A DNA stretch of 64,000 bases from an uncultured Prevotella sp. (GCA_900548745.1 URLQ01000001.1:1-64000); one strand, 5' to 3'; shown: positions 38,308-47,991, numbered from the stretch's first letter. Translations and numbers: made by a program. Notes: generated from the letters alone by a model not told the origin.

Positions 38308-38370
38308 GAATGGAACAACCGACCGGCTGCTTCGCAAATGATGCTGCCGGACATTCAATGTAAGAAGAAT

Positions 38371-38838
38371 ATGCTTAAATACGTAAACTGCGGCATCGTC
38401 TTTCAGGAGATTCCTGATGAGGTTACTTTGTCTATAAACATATCAAACTGTCCGTGTCATTGTCCCGGATGTCATAGCAGCTATCTGTGGGAAGATACGG
38501 GCGAGGTTCTTGACGAAAAGGAGATTTCGCGATTTGTCGGCGAATATGGTTCAAGCATCTCATGCATCTGCCTCATGGGAGGCGACGCCGCACCACAGGA
38601 AGTAAACGGTCTTGCCGCCTTTATACGCAAAGCTTATCCCGCAATGAAAGTAGGATGGTATAGCGGAAGGACTATACTTTCATCACAGATAGGCCTTGAA
38701 AACTTCAACTATGTAAAGGTGGGACCATATATCAAGCATCTTGGTTCGCTGAAGGAAAAGACAACAAACCAAAGGCTCTACAAGGTGTTGGATGACAAAT
38801 CTCTTGAAGACATCACTTCAAGATTCTGGAAGAAATAG
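38371..38838 (+). CDS. nrdG: anaerobic ribonucleotide reductase activating protein
   Basis: Radical-SAM enzyme that generates the glycyl radical on NrdD. 155 residues. MLKYVNCGIVFQEIPDEVTL is the usual beginning, and the 4Fe-4S ligands are in NCPCHCPGCHS (CxxxCxxC). LMGGDAAP and VGWYSGR follow. In-frame ATGs at 38338 and 38341 would extend it by 10-11 residues and are less likely, because the family starts at MLKYVN. C-terminal ITSRFWKK is complete. Confidence 0.93.
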   Translation: MLKYVNCGIVFQEIPDEVTLSINISNCPCHCPGCHSSYLWEDTGEVLDEKEISRFVGEYGSSISCICLMGGDAAPQEVNGLAAFIRKAYPAMKVGWYSGRTILSSQIGLENFNYVKVGPYIKHLGSLKEKTTNQRLYKVLDDKSLEDITSRFWKK

Positions 38839-38846
38839 AAATCAGA

Positions 38847-39464
38847 CTATATCTCGTCAATAGACACATAGCCATGCATGACGGCATAGATAGTAAGGGA
38901 AGCTACGCTTTTACGGTTCAGCTTGTCTGTTATATTACGGCGATGCGTCACTATCGTCGGCAGACTGACATTCAGCATCTCTGCTATCTGCTTGTTGATG
39001 TATCCTTTTACAATCAGCGTAAGCACTTCTATCTCGCGGTCTGACAATATCTTACGAACATTCTTGTCTACCGGTGGAAGTGGCATTCTCTTGCCTCCCG
39101 GATGGGCACCTTGCTCAAGGGAGAGCAACGACTTTACAAGTTCCTTCTCCGATGCTGACACACAGAAGCTATGGAACTTATCGAGATGTTTCTCAGGTTC
39201 CGGCGACGTGGTCATCACAATCGTCTTCCGTCTGTTCTCAACAAAGAAGTCATAATGCTCCAGAAGGATATTTATAGCAACGAAATAATGAAAGAACTGT
39301 TCGGGATGATTGGCCTGCAACTCACTGAAACTGTTATATGCCTCAACGGTAACACTGGGCATTATACTGTTTATCAGACTTTGCATGCCCATAGCGGCAA
39401 GAGTGTTTGAGTCTATAATGGCAATCTTGGGGACAGACATTCCACCGTGAAACTTTGGTTTCAT
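38847..39464 (-). CDS. LuxR-type regulator with degenerate receiver domain
   Basis: 205 residues from the ATG at 39464. A receiver-like domain (PKIAIIDSNTLAAMGMQSLI) lacks the acidic pair, and the usual phosphorylated Asp appears as Asn (YFVAINILLEHY). The C-terminal GerE/LuxR helix-turn-helix is intact (LSDREIEVLTLIVKGYINKQIAEMLNVSLPTIVTHRRNI). It is probably a transcription factor not controlled by standard phosphorylation. ATGs at 39485 and 39440 are alternatives. The start used here has a GAGAG stretch six bases ahead, and that region is triplicated by a 21-bp repeat. Confidence 0.8.
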   Translation of the reverse strand: MKPKFHGGMSVPKIAIIDSNTLAAMGMQSLINSIMPSVTVEAYNSFSELQANHPEQFFHYFVAINILLEHYDFFVENRRKTIVMTTSPEPEKHLDKFHSFCVSASEKELVKSLLSLEQGAHPGGKRMPLPPVDKNVRKILSDREIEVLTLIVKGYINKQIAEMLNVSLPTIVTHRRNITDKLNRKSVASLTIYAVMHGYVSIDEI

Positions 39465-39524
39465 AATTCTCTCATCATTAATCATAATTCTCTCACTATC
39501 AATAATAATTCTTTCACTATCAAA
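39462..39524. repeat. three 21-bp tandem repeats over the regulator's start region
   Basis: On the plus strand CATAATTCTCTCA stands at 39462 and 39483, and AATAATTCTTTCA at 39504, an exact 21-bp period. On the coding strand each unit gives a GAGAGAATTATG- or GAAAGAATTATT-type sequence. The two downstream copies each offer a purine-rich stretch and an ATG. Because 21 is divisible by 3 the frame stays open, giving the heptads DSERIII, DSERIMI, NDERIMK. Confidence 0.85.
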
Positions 39525-39536
39525 TAATAAAGAAAA

Positions 39537-39597
39537 CACGGAAAAACACTTTCGTTTTCTATCCGCAGCAAACGGACTTGACCAGTGTTTTTCCGTG
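39537..39597 (-). terminator. terminator of the decarboxylase operon
   Basis: CACGGAAAAACACT (39537-39550) pairs perfectly over 14 bp with AGTGTTTTTCCGTG (39584-39597). On the minus strand it is followed by a T-rich stretch (TTTTCTTTATTATTT). Confidence 0.75.
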
Positions 39598-39637
39598 TTT
39601 TACTATTCTATACAATATGTTTCCTTAAACATCCTGC

Positions 39638-40795
39638 TTATGACAGGAAGCCGAGCAATGCACCTGCTGCTACGGCAGAACCAATCACACCGGCAACATT
39701 CGGACCCATGGCATGCATGAGAAGGAAGTTGTGGCGGTCGTATTCCAGACCGAGATTGTTTGAAATTCTCGCACTCATTGGCACGGCGCTTACTCCGGCA
39801 TTACCAATCAGCGGATTTATCTTCTTGTTCTTCGGCAAGAACAGGTTCATGAACTTGACGAACAGGATACCTGTTGAGGAAGCGATGATGAACGCAAACG
39901 CACCAAGCATGAAAATAAATACGGTGTTGAGTGTAAGGAACTCGCTTGCCTGGGTTGAGCAACCAACGGTAAGACCGAGCAACACAACGACTACGTCGTT
40001 AAGCGCATTGCCTGCTGTCTTAGCCAAACGCGTTGTCTTGCCGGATTCCTTCAGAAGGTTTCCGAAGAACAACATACCGAGGAGAGGCAGACCGGAAGGC
40101 ACGATGAATGTAGTGAGCAACAGACCGATGATAGGGAATATGATTCTCTCTGTCTGACTTACACGGCGTGCAGGCTGCATGTGGATGAGACGCTCCTTCT
40201 TTGTAGTGAGCAGACGCATCAAAGGTGGCTGTATCACCGGTACCAATGCCATATATGAATAAGCACACACAGCGATGGCACCCATAAGGTTAGGACTCAG
40301 CTTTGACGAAAGGAAGATTGCCGTAGGACCGTCTGCACCACCGATGATAGCGATACCTGCTGCCTGATTCGGCTCAAAGCCAAGGGCAAGGGCAATCATG
40401 TAGGCTCCGAAGATACCGAACTGAGCTGCCGCACCGATAAGGATAAGCTTCGGATTACTGATAAGAGCAGAGAAGTCCGTCATGGCTCCGATTCCAAGGA
40501 ACACCAATGGTGGATACCAACCCTGGCGCACACCCTGATAGAAGATGTTCAATACGGAATTGTCTTCATAAAGACCTATCTCCAGTCCGGCATCAGCACG
40601 GAACGGGATATTACCAAGTACGATTCCCAAGCCTATAGGTACAAGCAACAGAGGCTCGAAATCCTTTTTAATTGCCAACCATATAAAGAATATGCCGACA
40701 ACAATCATTATGAGGTTTCCTACTGTGGCATTTACGAAGCCTGTGTATGTAAGAAACTCACGAAAGTTGCTTATGATGAAATCTAAAATATCCAT
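39638..40795 (-). CDS. oadB: sodium-pumping decarboxylase beta subunit
   Basis: Membrane subunit that decarboxylates carboxybiotin and exports Na+. 385 residues with about nine or ten hydrophobic segments. The conserved Na+ site motif GGADGPTAIFLSSKL lies near residues 155-170, and GNAGVSAVPMSARISN near 325-340. It belongs to the OadB/MmdB/GcdB family, so the substrate (oxaloacetate, methylmalonyl-CoA or glutaconyl-CoA) is set by the alpha subunit. No carboxyltransferase gene lies in the window. Confidence 0.93.
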   Translation of the reverse strand: MDILDFIISNFREFLTYTGFVNATVGNLIMIVVGIFFIWLAIKKDFEPLLLVPIGLGIVLGNIPFRADAGLEIGLYEDNSVLNIFYQGVRQGWYPPLVFLGIGAMTDFSALISNPKLILIGAAAQFGIFGAYMIALALGFEPNQAAGIAIIGGADGPTAIFLSSKLSPNLMGAIAVCAYSYMALVPVIQPPLMRLLTTKKERLIHMQPARRVSQTERIIFPIIGLLLTTFIVPSGLPLLGMLFFGNLLKESGKTTRLAKTAGNALNDVVVVLLGLTVGCSTQASEFLTLNTVFIFMLGAFAFIIASSTGILFVKFMNLFLPKNKKINPLIGNAGVSAVPMSARISNNLGLEYDRHNFLLMHAMGPNVAGVIGSAVAAGALLGFLS

Positions 40796-40811
40796 AGTAT
40801 GAGTATGTTTT

Positions 40812-41264
40812 TTATCCGATTGTTATTAAGGTGTCACCTTCCATTACGGTATCACCAGGGTTTACAAGAACAGATGTAACAGTACCGTTGCACTCTGCTT
40901 CGATATTGTTCTGCATCTTCATTGCCTCAAGCACAACAACGGTATCGCCGTTCTTTACGGTGTCTCCGACCTTGACTTTCATTTCTGTAATAGTACCTGG
41001 AAGCGGTGCCTTGATCTTTGTTCCTGCTCCTGCAGCTGCAGCTGGCCTCTCTGCCTTAGGTGCTGCTGCTACTGGTGCCGCTGCGGCTGCTGGTGCTGCC
41101 GGCTTGACAGTTGGACGCTTCGGCATGTGTGAAGCCTTGATAGGCTCTTTCAGCTCTACCTCGAATGGAATGCCATTCACACTTACTTTGGCGATATTGC
41201 CTTCTACATCGACAATCTCTACGTCGTAGTCTACTCCTTGTACTTTATATTGATACTTTTTCAT
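40812..41264 (-). CDS. biotin carboxyl carrier subunit of the decarboxylase
   Basis: 150 residues. N-terminal beta domain (KVQGVDYDVEIVDVEGNIAKV), an Ala/Pro-rich flexible linker (about 50-82), and a biotinyl domain with the EAMKMQNNIEA motif whose Lys carries biotin. Sits 16 bases before the beta-subunit gene. Corresponds to the gamma/biotin subunit of methylmalonyl-CoA decarboxylase in related species. Confidence 0.93.
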   Translation of the reverse strand: MKKYQYKVQGVDYDVEIVDVEGNIAKVSVNGIPFEVELKEPIKASHMPKRPTVKPAAPAAAAAPVAAAPKAERPAAAAGAGTKIKAPLPGTITEMKVKVGDTVKNGDTVVVLEAMKMQNNIEAECNGTVTSVLVNPGDTVMEGDTLITIG

Positions 41265-41324
41265 TGCTTATTGATTTAATTTGAATGTAATTATATTATT
41301 GCTTTCTTATTATCTGCAGAATGC

Positions 41325-42293
41325 CTACACGAGTGTATTTGTATCTTCGAGATGAACATTCCACATTGTATGATGTGGCTTGATTGTAATGATATTGCTC
41401 TCTACATCATGGACATTATCCTGATACTGCATGAGTGCCATAGAGATTACCGCAATATACACTTCCTTGTCAACACCTCCGGACTTCATACCATCCTTAA
41501 GTATTACCTTTGTCTTATGACCAGTCTCGACAAGTTTCTCTCCTGCCTTGACGGCAACATTCACCGGTGTGATGTCCTTTGCCTTCTTCAATGCCTGCTT
41601 ATGCGACATGAAAATTCCAAGCAGTCTGAAGAATACATACAACAGAGCAAGACATGAGAACACGATTCCCATTGACAAGATTGCGATACCATAACCATGA
41701 GGGTCCTCACGCTTCAGCTTGGCAATCTTAGTCTCGCCAACATGAATATAGTTGTTTGAACCAGGTGTTACCTCATCAGCAGTCTTTACAACCCACTTGT
41801 CTGCGCCGTCTTTCACACGGGCATAAGAAAGGTTTGGAGCAAGAGCAGGAACCGTAACGGAGTCTATAAGATCTACAGCATTTCCGTCATACAGCGCTAC
41901 CCAAAGTGCTTTCCCCTTTTCAGCCTTTACTGTAAGATGCTGCATTCCTTCTGCCGGATTGCTGCCAAAGTAAAGGATAAGGTGCTTTCGGGCAGAAAGC
42001 AACGTACGTTCGTCTCCATTTGGAATGACGCTCATCATCGCAATACGCTGAGGAACTGTAAGTTCTTTTTTCAATACATCGCGGTTTGTAGTAATGTACA
42101 TACCACGGACATTGTAAGACGAGTAAGCGATATTGGACAGTTCCAACCAACCATTATACCTGCCATACTCGTCAACAATACTTGCTGTATTGTTTGTCAT
42201 CACTTCATTAATCTTTATGTTTCTGGCGCCCTGACCAAAAACAGACAGTGATGACACAAAGACAGCAAATAATGCTAAACTGATCTTTTTCAT
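41325..42293 (-). CDS. lamin-tail domain fused to OadG-like gamma subunit
   Basis: 322 residues. A signal peptide (SLALFAVFVSSLSVFGQ) precedes a lamin-tail-like beta domain (NIKINEVMTNNTASIVDEYG, WLELSN, about 25-180). One membrane segment (GIAILSMGIVFSCLALLYVFFRLLG, about 205-230) and a cytosolic tail follow, as in OadG. The periplasmic LTD domain is an addition to the small gamma subunit of proteobacteria, seen in Bacteroidales. It should anchor the decarboxylase complex. Confidence 0.8.
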   Translation of the reverse strand: MKKISLALFAVFVSSLSVFGQGARNIKINEVMTNNTASIVDEYGRYNGWLELSNIAYSSYNVRGMYITTNRDVLKKELTVPQRIAMMSVIPNGDERTLLSARKHLILYFGSNPAEGMQHLTVKAEKGKALWVALYDGNAVDLIDSVTVPALAPNLSYARVKDGADKWVVKTADEVTPGSNNYIHVGETKIAKLKREDPHGYGIAILSMGIVFSCLALLYVFFRLLGIFMSHKQALKKAKDITPVNVAVKAGEKLVETGHKTKVILKDGMKSGGVDKEVYIAVISMALMQYQDNVHDVESNIITIKPHHTMWNVHLEDTNTLV

Positions 42294-42440
42294 ACTATTA
42301 TATATAAGTTATTAATTATTATGCGTGTTATTATAAAGTCCGTGAATGAGTATATTGCACTTTATCTCAGCAACTCTCTCTGCATCGAGCATGATACGAA
42401 AGAGCTTTGATATACAACACACTCACTCACAGAGGTCGTA

Positions 42441-44129
42441 CTACATTCCACAGAAGAACAGAACGATAATCTGTGCCGTGAATATTCTCAAGAACATGCT
42501 CAACGGATAAACCGTAGAATAGCCGATTGCCGGTGCATCCTTGGAACATACAGAGTTTGCGTAAGCCAACGCTGGTGGGTCGGTGCATGTTCCGGCAAGC
42601 ATACCCATTATCGTGAAATAATTGAACTTGTACTTAAGACGAGCTATTGTGCCTATTATAAGAATAGGTATGACCGTTATCAGGAAACCGGTATATACAT
42701 ACTTCAGTCCGTCTCCCTGTACGACAGTATCCCAGAAGCCGTTTCCCGCCTTCACTCCTACACTCGCAAGGAACAGCACAAGTCCTATTTCCCTCAACAT
42801 CATATTAGCACTCGAAGTGGTATAAGTGACAAGTCGCATCTTGTAGCCATATCTTCCGATAAGGATTGCGATGATAAGCGGACCGCCAGCAATACCCAGC
42901 TTCAAAGGAACAGGTATTCCATGAATAGCAACAGGAAGGCTACCGAATAATATTCCCAACATGATACCGACAAATATCGTGGCAATGTTAGGTGCTTCAA
43001 GTCGCTTTATTGAGTTACCCATTACAGAGGCCACACGGTTTACAGAGTCTGTCGGACCGACAACCATTATACGGTCGCCGACCTGCAAAGCAAGACTCGG
43101 ACTTGCAAAGAGTTCCATTCCCTGACGTGTGACACGGGTAACATTAACTCCATATACACTTGGGAAGTGCATCTGTCCCAGAGTCTTACCATTTATAGAA
43201 GAGCGAGTGACAAGTATTCTCTTGCTTATCATCGGCTCATCCTGCTTCTTCCAGTCTACTTCAATCTCCGGACCGATGAATGCAATAATCGGTTCCGCAT
43301 CGTCTTCAGCACACACCACAAAGAGCAAATCGCCTATATGCAGACGGCTTCCGCCCTTTGGAGTCGAAACATGTCCCTCGTGTAGAATACGTGTGCAAAC
43401 GAAATCTCTGTTCAGGAACTCATGTACCTGAGCTATTGTACGGTCTTCCAGATATGAATTGGTAACCTTGATATGCATGAAATGAGGCTTGACAGCAGTA
43501 TTCTCCTCCTCTTCGAGGGAAAGCTGATGCTCTTCCTTGTCAAGCTTTATACGGCAGATATATTTGACTGCTATCGTTGCACCAATGATTCCGAGCACGC
43601 CCAACGGATAAGCACAAGCATAACCACTGGCTATCTGCGGAACGTTACCATTGGAAAAGACTGTTGTGAGGGCTTCATTTGCAGCACCCAGTCCCGGAGT
43701 ATTCGTAACGGCACCGTAAAGCGTACCTACCATCATCGGCAGGTTTTCAGGATTACTTGTATCAAAGAATACATAATAGCAGATGAACATAACAATGATA
43801 TTAAGCAATATCATTGCTGCCGACAAGACGTTTAGAGTGACTCCTCCCTTACGGAAACTTTCAAAGAAACCCGGTCCGACCTGCAGTCCGATCATAAATA
43901 CAAAGAGAATCAATCCGAAATCCTGTATGAAAGACAGGATATTTGTCGGTGCAGTAAAGCCAATGTGTCCTGCGGCAATACCTGCAAACAGCACAAAAGT
44001 CACTCCCAAAGATATTCCTCCGATCTTGATCTTACCCAGAAAGACACCTACTGCTATGACAATAGCATACAACAGCGTAATGTGGGCAACAGAGTCAGTC
44101 GTCGTAAAAAGATTAATTAGCCATTCCAT
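42441..44129 (-). CDS. AspT/YidE-type antiporter with two RCK-C domains
   Basis: 562 residues. Two membrane halves (about 1-195 and 375-562), each with an AspT duplication motif ([40 protein letters not shown]), surround two cytosolic TrkA-C/RCK-C domains (about 215-370). Relatives exchange aspartate for alanine or export succinate. The location beside a sodium decarboxylase operon makes a C4-dicarboxylate plausible, but this is inference. It has its own promoter element; the decarboxylase genes 147 bases downstream may be read through from it. Confidence 0.85.
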   Translation of the reverse strand: MEWLINLFTTTDSVAHITLLYAIVIAVGVFLGKIKIGGISLGVTFVLFAGIAAGHIGFTAPTNILSFIQDFGLILFVFMIGLQVGPGFFESFRKGGVTLNVLSAAMILLNIIVMFICYYVFFDTSNPENLPMMVGTLYGAVTNTPGLGAANEALTTVFSNGNVPQIASGYACAYPLGVLGIIGATIAVKYICRIKLDKEEHQLSLEEEENTAVKPHFMHIKVTNSYLEDRTIAQVHEFLNRDFVCTRILHEGHVSTPKGGSRLHIGDLLFVVCAEDDAEPIIAFIGPEIEVDWKKQDEPMISKRILVTRSSINGKTLGQMHFPSVYGVNVTRVTRQGMELFASPSLALQVGDRIMVVGPTDSVNRVASVMGNSIKRLEAPNIATIFVGIMLGILFGSLPVAIHGIPVPLKLGIAGGPLIIAILIGRYGYKMRLVTYTTSSANMMLREIGLVLFLASVGVKAGNGFWDTVVQGDGLKYVYTGFLITVIPILIIGTIARLKYKFNYFTIMGMLAGTCTDPPALAYANSVCSKDAPAIGYSTVYPLSMFLRIFTAQIIVLFFCGM

Positions 44130-44194
44130 GGTTTTAATTTTGTATTATATTCTTATGTATCTAAAAGATGTGTGATAGATTTTTATAACCCGTG

Positions 44195-44202
44195 CAAAGG
44201 TA
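44195..44202 (-). promoter_or_regulatory. -7 promoter element for the antiporter
   Basis: Minus strand TACCTTTG, 66 bases before the gene. Between here and the PFOR terminator there is only AT-rich DNA. Confidence 0.6.
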
Positions 44203-44299
44203 AGCAAAAAAAAGAGCAACGACGAATTTTTACTTATTGTTTTATTGCTAATATATAGTTTTATTGTGTTTTTCAATTAATAATTCATATTCACGCCAT

Positions 44300-44337
44300 A
44301 AAAAAGGCGCGGAGAAGTGACAATTCTTCTCCACGCC
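44300..44337 (-). terminator. terminator of the PFOR gene
   Basis: GGCGCGGAGAAG and its near complement CTTCTCCACGCC (stem 44306-44337, one mismatch), with a T-run on the minus strand given by A at 44300-44305. Confidence 0.75.
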
Positions 44338-44391
44338 AATCATTTATTTATCGAAAGAATGATTCTTTACATTCTTCAACCAATCATCAGA

Positions 44392-47300
44392 TTAAGCCTC
44401 AGTAGCGTCTGACCAGTCCTCCTTAGACTTGCGGATATAGCTTGCATAACGCAGCTTAGCCATATTCTCAGTAGCGGCGAACAGAGCATCTGCCTCGTTA
44501 GGGAATGCCTTCTTGACAGACATGAAGCGAACCTCGTGCATCAGATAATCCTGGAACTTGCTCCAGTCTGGCTCCTTAGAGTCAAGGATGAATGGGTTCT
44601 TGCCTTCCTTAGCCAGCTCTGGGTTGAAACGCCACAGCTGCCAGTAACCGCAATCAACGGCACGAGCCTCCTCAGCCTGGCTACGTCCCATACCGCCCTT
44701 GATCTTCAGACCGTGGTTGATACATGGAGCGTAAGCGATAACGAGTGATGGTCCAGGATAAGCCTCTGCCTCACGGATAGCCTTCAAGCACTGTGCGTTG
44801 TCGGCACCCATAGCAACCTGAGCTACATATACATAGCCGTAAGTTGTAGCAATCATACCGAGGTCCTTCTTACGTACTCTCTTACCACGAGCAGCGAACT
44901 GTGCGATAGCGCCGAGTGGAGTAGCCTTAGAAGACTGACCACCTGTGTTAGAGTAAACCTCAGTATCGAGAACGAGCAGGTTTACATCCTCGCCAGAAGC
45001 GATAACGTGGTCAAGACCGCCGTAACCGATATCATAAGAAGCACCGTCACCACCGATAATCCACTGTGAACGCTTTACGAGATAGTGATCAAGAGTCTTC
45101 AGCTCCTTGCAAACCTCGCAGCCTGCAGCAGCGCCTTCCTCGATGAATGGCTTGAGCTTAGCGGCAGCAACCTTAGATGCGTCTGCATCATCCTTGCTTG
45201 CGATCCACTCCTTGGCAGCAGCCTTGTAGTCGTCAGAAGCCTTCTCATTAGCGATAACCTCGTTAAGAAGAACTTCAACGCGCTCCTTCATCTTCTTGTT
45301 ACCAAGTACCATACCCATACCGAACTCGCAGAAGTCCTCGAACAAAGAGTTGTCGAATGCAGGACCCTGACCCTTCTCGTTTGTTGTATATGGTGTAGAT
45401 GGTATAGAAGCAGAATAGATAGAAGAACAACCAGTAGCGTTGGCAATCATCTGACGGTCACCGAACAGCTGAGCAACCAACTTAACGTATGGAGTCTCAC
45501 CACAACCAGAGCAAGCGCCTGAGAACTCAAACAGAGGAGTTGCGAACTGAGAGTTCTTTGGATTAGACTTGATGTCGATAAGATCCTGCTTTGTCTTAAC
45601 CTGGTGTACGAGATACTCCCAACGAGCAGCCTCGTCGTTAGCCTCCTGCTCACCAGCACGGAACGGAACCATCTTGAGAGCCTTCTCCAGCTCACCGGTC
45701 TCCTTGTTCTTCTTGCCAGGACATACGTCAACACAGTTACCGCAACCAAGACAGTCAAGAACAGACGGCTCGATTACGAAGTGCATACCCTTCATTGCTG
45801 CAGGAGCCTTCATCTCGATAGTATTGCCTGTGAAGCCAGCAAGTTCCTCGTCGTTAAGAACGAATGGGCGGATTGCTGAGTGAGGGCAGACGAATGAACA
45901 CTTGTTACACTGGATACAGTTCTCTGAATTCCAAGTCGGAACGAAAGCCTCAACACCACGCTTCTCGTAAGCAGCAGTACCATTCTGCCATGTACCGTCT
46001 ACGGTGTTATGCTTAACGAAGTCAGAAACCTTCAGCAAGTCACCTGCCTGAGCGTTGATAGGACGAACGAGCTCCTTAACGAATGCCGGTGCGTTGTCTT
46101 CCTTAACCTCATCATCTGGAAGGTTAGCCCATGCTGGGTCTACTGTCAGCTGCTTGTACTCGTTACCACGGTCAACAGCCTTGTAGTTCAGATTAACGAC
46201 ATCCTCACCCTTCTTACCGTAAGACTTAACGATGAACTTCTTCATCTGCTCTACGGCGAGTTCTACTGGAATGACGCCTGTGATACGGAAGAATGCACTC
46301 TGAAGGATAGTGTTGGTACGGTTACCAAGACCGATTTCCTGTGCAATCTTTGTTGCATTGATTGTATATACTGTGATATTGTTCTGAGCGAAGTAACGCT
46401 TTACCTTGTTAGGCATGAAGTCAACAAGCTCCTGTCCGTCGAAGATTGTGTTCAGAAGGAATGTACCGTTCTTCTGCAGACCACGTGTCACGTCATACAT
46501 ATGGAGGTAAGCCTGTACGTGGCAAGCCACGAAGTTAGGAGTGTTTACCAAGTATGTAGAGTGGATTTCGTGGTCACCGAAACGCAAGTGTGAGCAAGTG
46601 AAACCACCTGACTTCTTTGAGTCGTATGAGAAGTAAGCCTGGCAATACTTGTTGGTGTTGTCACCGATAATCTTTACAGAGTTCTTGTTAGCACCTACAG
46701 TACCGTCAGCACCAAGTCCGTAGAACTTAGCCTCGAACATACCTTCGCCACCCATTGGAATCTCCTCAACCTCTGGAAGAGAAGTGAATGTAACGTCGTC
46801 TATGATACCAACAGTGAAGTGGTTCTTAGGCTCGTCGAGTGACAGGTTGTTGAATACTGCGATAATCTTGGCAGGTGTAGTATCGTTTGAACCAAGACCA
46901 TAACGTCCGCCAACGATAACAGGCTTGTTTTCAACATCATAGAATGCGCTCTTAACGTCAAGATACAATGGCTCTCCCTCAGCTCCCGGCTCCTTTGTAC
47001 GGTCGAGAACAGCAATCTTCTTGCAAGACTGTGGAACGGCAGCGAGCAAGTGCTTAACGCTGAACGGACGATAGAGGTGTACGCTTACCATACCAACCTT
47101 CTCACCCTTAGCTGTCAGGTAGTCGATAGCCTCACGAGCAGCCTCTGTAGCTGAACCCATCAGGATGATTACGCGCTCTGCATCAGCAGCTCCGTAGTAA
47201 TCGAAGAGGTGGTGCTCACGACCTGTAATCTTGCCAAGCTCCTGCATGTAATGCTCTACGACTTCAGGAATCTTGTCGTATGCAGCGTTGCAAGCCTCAC

Positions 47301-47991
47301 GGTGTGTGAAGAATGTCTCAGGGTTCTCGGCTGTACCGCGTGTTACAGGACGCTCTGGAGTAAGCGCACGGTCACGGAAACGCTTGATGTCAGCCGGGTC
47401 AACCAACTTGGCAACCTCGTTCTGGTCGAGCTCCTCAATCTTATGATACTCATGAGATGTACGGAAACCGTCGAAGAAGTTGATGAAAGGAATGTCTGTC
47501 TTCAATGTTGCGAGGTGTGGAACAGCAGAAAGATCCATTACTTCCTGAACAGAACCAGAGCAGAACATTGCGAAACCTGTCTGACGACAAGCCATAACAT
47601 CCATGTGGTCACCGAAAATACAGAGTGAGTGTGAAGCCAATGTTCTTGCTGAAACATTGAAGACGCATGGCAGCATCTCACCTGCAATCTTGTACATATT
47701 TGGAATCATCAGCAACAGACCCTGTGAAGCGGTGAATGTTGTTGTAAGTGCGCCAGCCTGAAGAGAACCGTGTACAGCACCTGCTGCACCACCCTCAGAC
47801 TGCATTTCCTGAACGCTGACTGTCTGTCCCCAGATATTCTTTCGACCTCTTGCGGCCCACTCGTCTACATGCTCCGCCATCGGAGAAGACGGTGTGATAG
47901 GATAAATGGCAGCTACCTCAGAGAACATATAGCTCACATGAGCGGCAGCCTCGTTACCATCACAAGTGATAAACTTTTTTTCTTTAGCCAT
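44392..47991 (-). CDS. nifJ: pyruvate:ferredoxin (flavodoxin) oxidoreductase
   Basis: Single-chain PFOR of 1199 residues: pyruvate + CoA to acetyl-CoA + CO2 + reduced ferredoxin, the main pyruvate route in anaerobes. N-terminal pyrimidine-binding domain (NEAAAHVSYMFSEVAAIYPI), CoA-binding middle, then two ferredoxin-type clusters: CIQCNKCSFVCPHSAIRP (near residue 690) and CLGCGNCVDVCPGKK (near 745). The third cluster Cys are around CSGCGETPY. The TPP site GGDGASYDIGYGG (near 980) and EVYSNTGGQSSKATPLGA follow. The enzyme appears complete. No -7 motif in the 125 bases upstream. Confidence 0.97.
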   Translation of the reverse strand: MAKEKKFITCDGNEAAAHVSYMFSEVAAIYPITPSSPMAEHVDEWAARGRKNIWGQTVSVQEMQSEGGAAGAVHGSLQAGALTTTFTASQGLLLMIPNMYKIAGEMLPCVFNVSARTLASHSLCIFGDHMDVMACRQTGFAMFCSGSVQEVMDLSAVPHLATLKTDIPFINFFDGFRTSHEYHKIEELDQNEVAKLVDPADIKRFRDRALTPERPVTRGTAENPETFFTHREACNAAYDKIPEVVEHYMQELGKITGREHHLFDYYGAADAERVIILMGSATEAAREAIDYLTAKGEKVGMVSVHLYRPFSVKHLLAAVPQSCKKIAVLDRTKEPGAEGEPLYLDVKSAFYDVENKPVIVGGRYGLGSNDTTPAKIIAVFNNLSLDEPKNHFTVGIIDDVTFTSLPEVEEIPMGGEGMFEAKFYGLGADGTVGANKNSVKIIGDNTNKYCQAYFSYDSKKSGGFTCSHLRFGDHEIHSTYLVNTPNFVACHVQAYLHMYDVTRGLQKNGTFLLNTIFDGQELVDFMPNKVKRYFAQNNITVYTINATKIAQEIGLGNRTNTILQSAFFRITGVIPVELAVEQMKKFIVKSYGKKGEDVVNLNYKAVDRGNEYKQLTVDPAWANLPDDEVKEDNAPAFVKELVRPINAQAGDLLKVSDFVKHNTVDGTWQNGTAAYEKRGVEAFVPTWNSENCIQCNKCSFVCPHSAIRPFVLNDEELAGFTGNTIEMKAPAAMKGMHFVIEPSVLDCLGCGNCVDVCPGKKNKETGELEKALKMVPFRAGEQEANDEAARWEYLVHQVKTKQDLIDIKSNPKNSQFATPLFEFSGACSGCGETPYVKLVAQLFGDRQMIANATGCSSIYSASIPSTPYTTNEKGQGPAFDNSLFEDFCEFGMGMVLGNKKMKERVEVLLNEVIANEKASDDYKAAAKEWIASKDDADASKVAAAKLKPFIEEGAAAGCEVCKELKTLDHYLVKRSQWIIGGDGASYDIGYGGLDHVIASGEDVNLLVLDTEVYSNTGGQSSKATPLGAIAQFAARGKRVRKKDLGMIATTYGYVYVAQVAMGADNAQCLKAIREAEAYPGPSLVIAYAPCINHGLKIKGGMGRSQAEEARAVDCGYWQLWRFNPELAKEGKNPFILDSKEPDWSKFQDYLMHEVRFMSVKKAFPNEADALFAATENMAKLRYASYIRKSKEDWSDATEA

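Noticed and set aside
42294..42440. tRNA or small RNA gene in the antiporter-decarboxylase gap
   Set aside because: No cloverleaf could be drawn; only a weak GCTCTTTC/GAGAGAGT pairing is seen.
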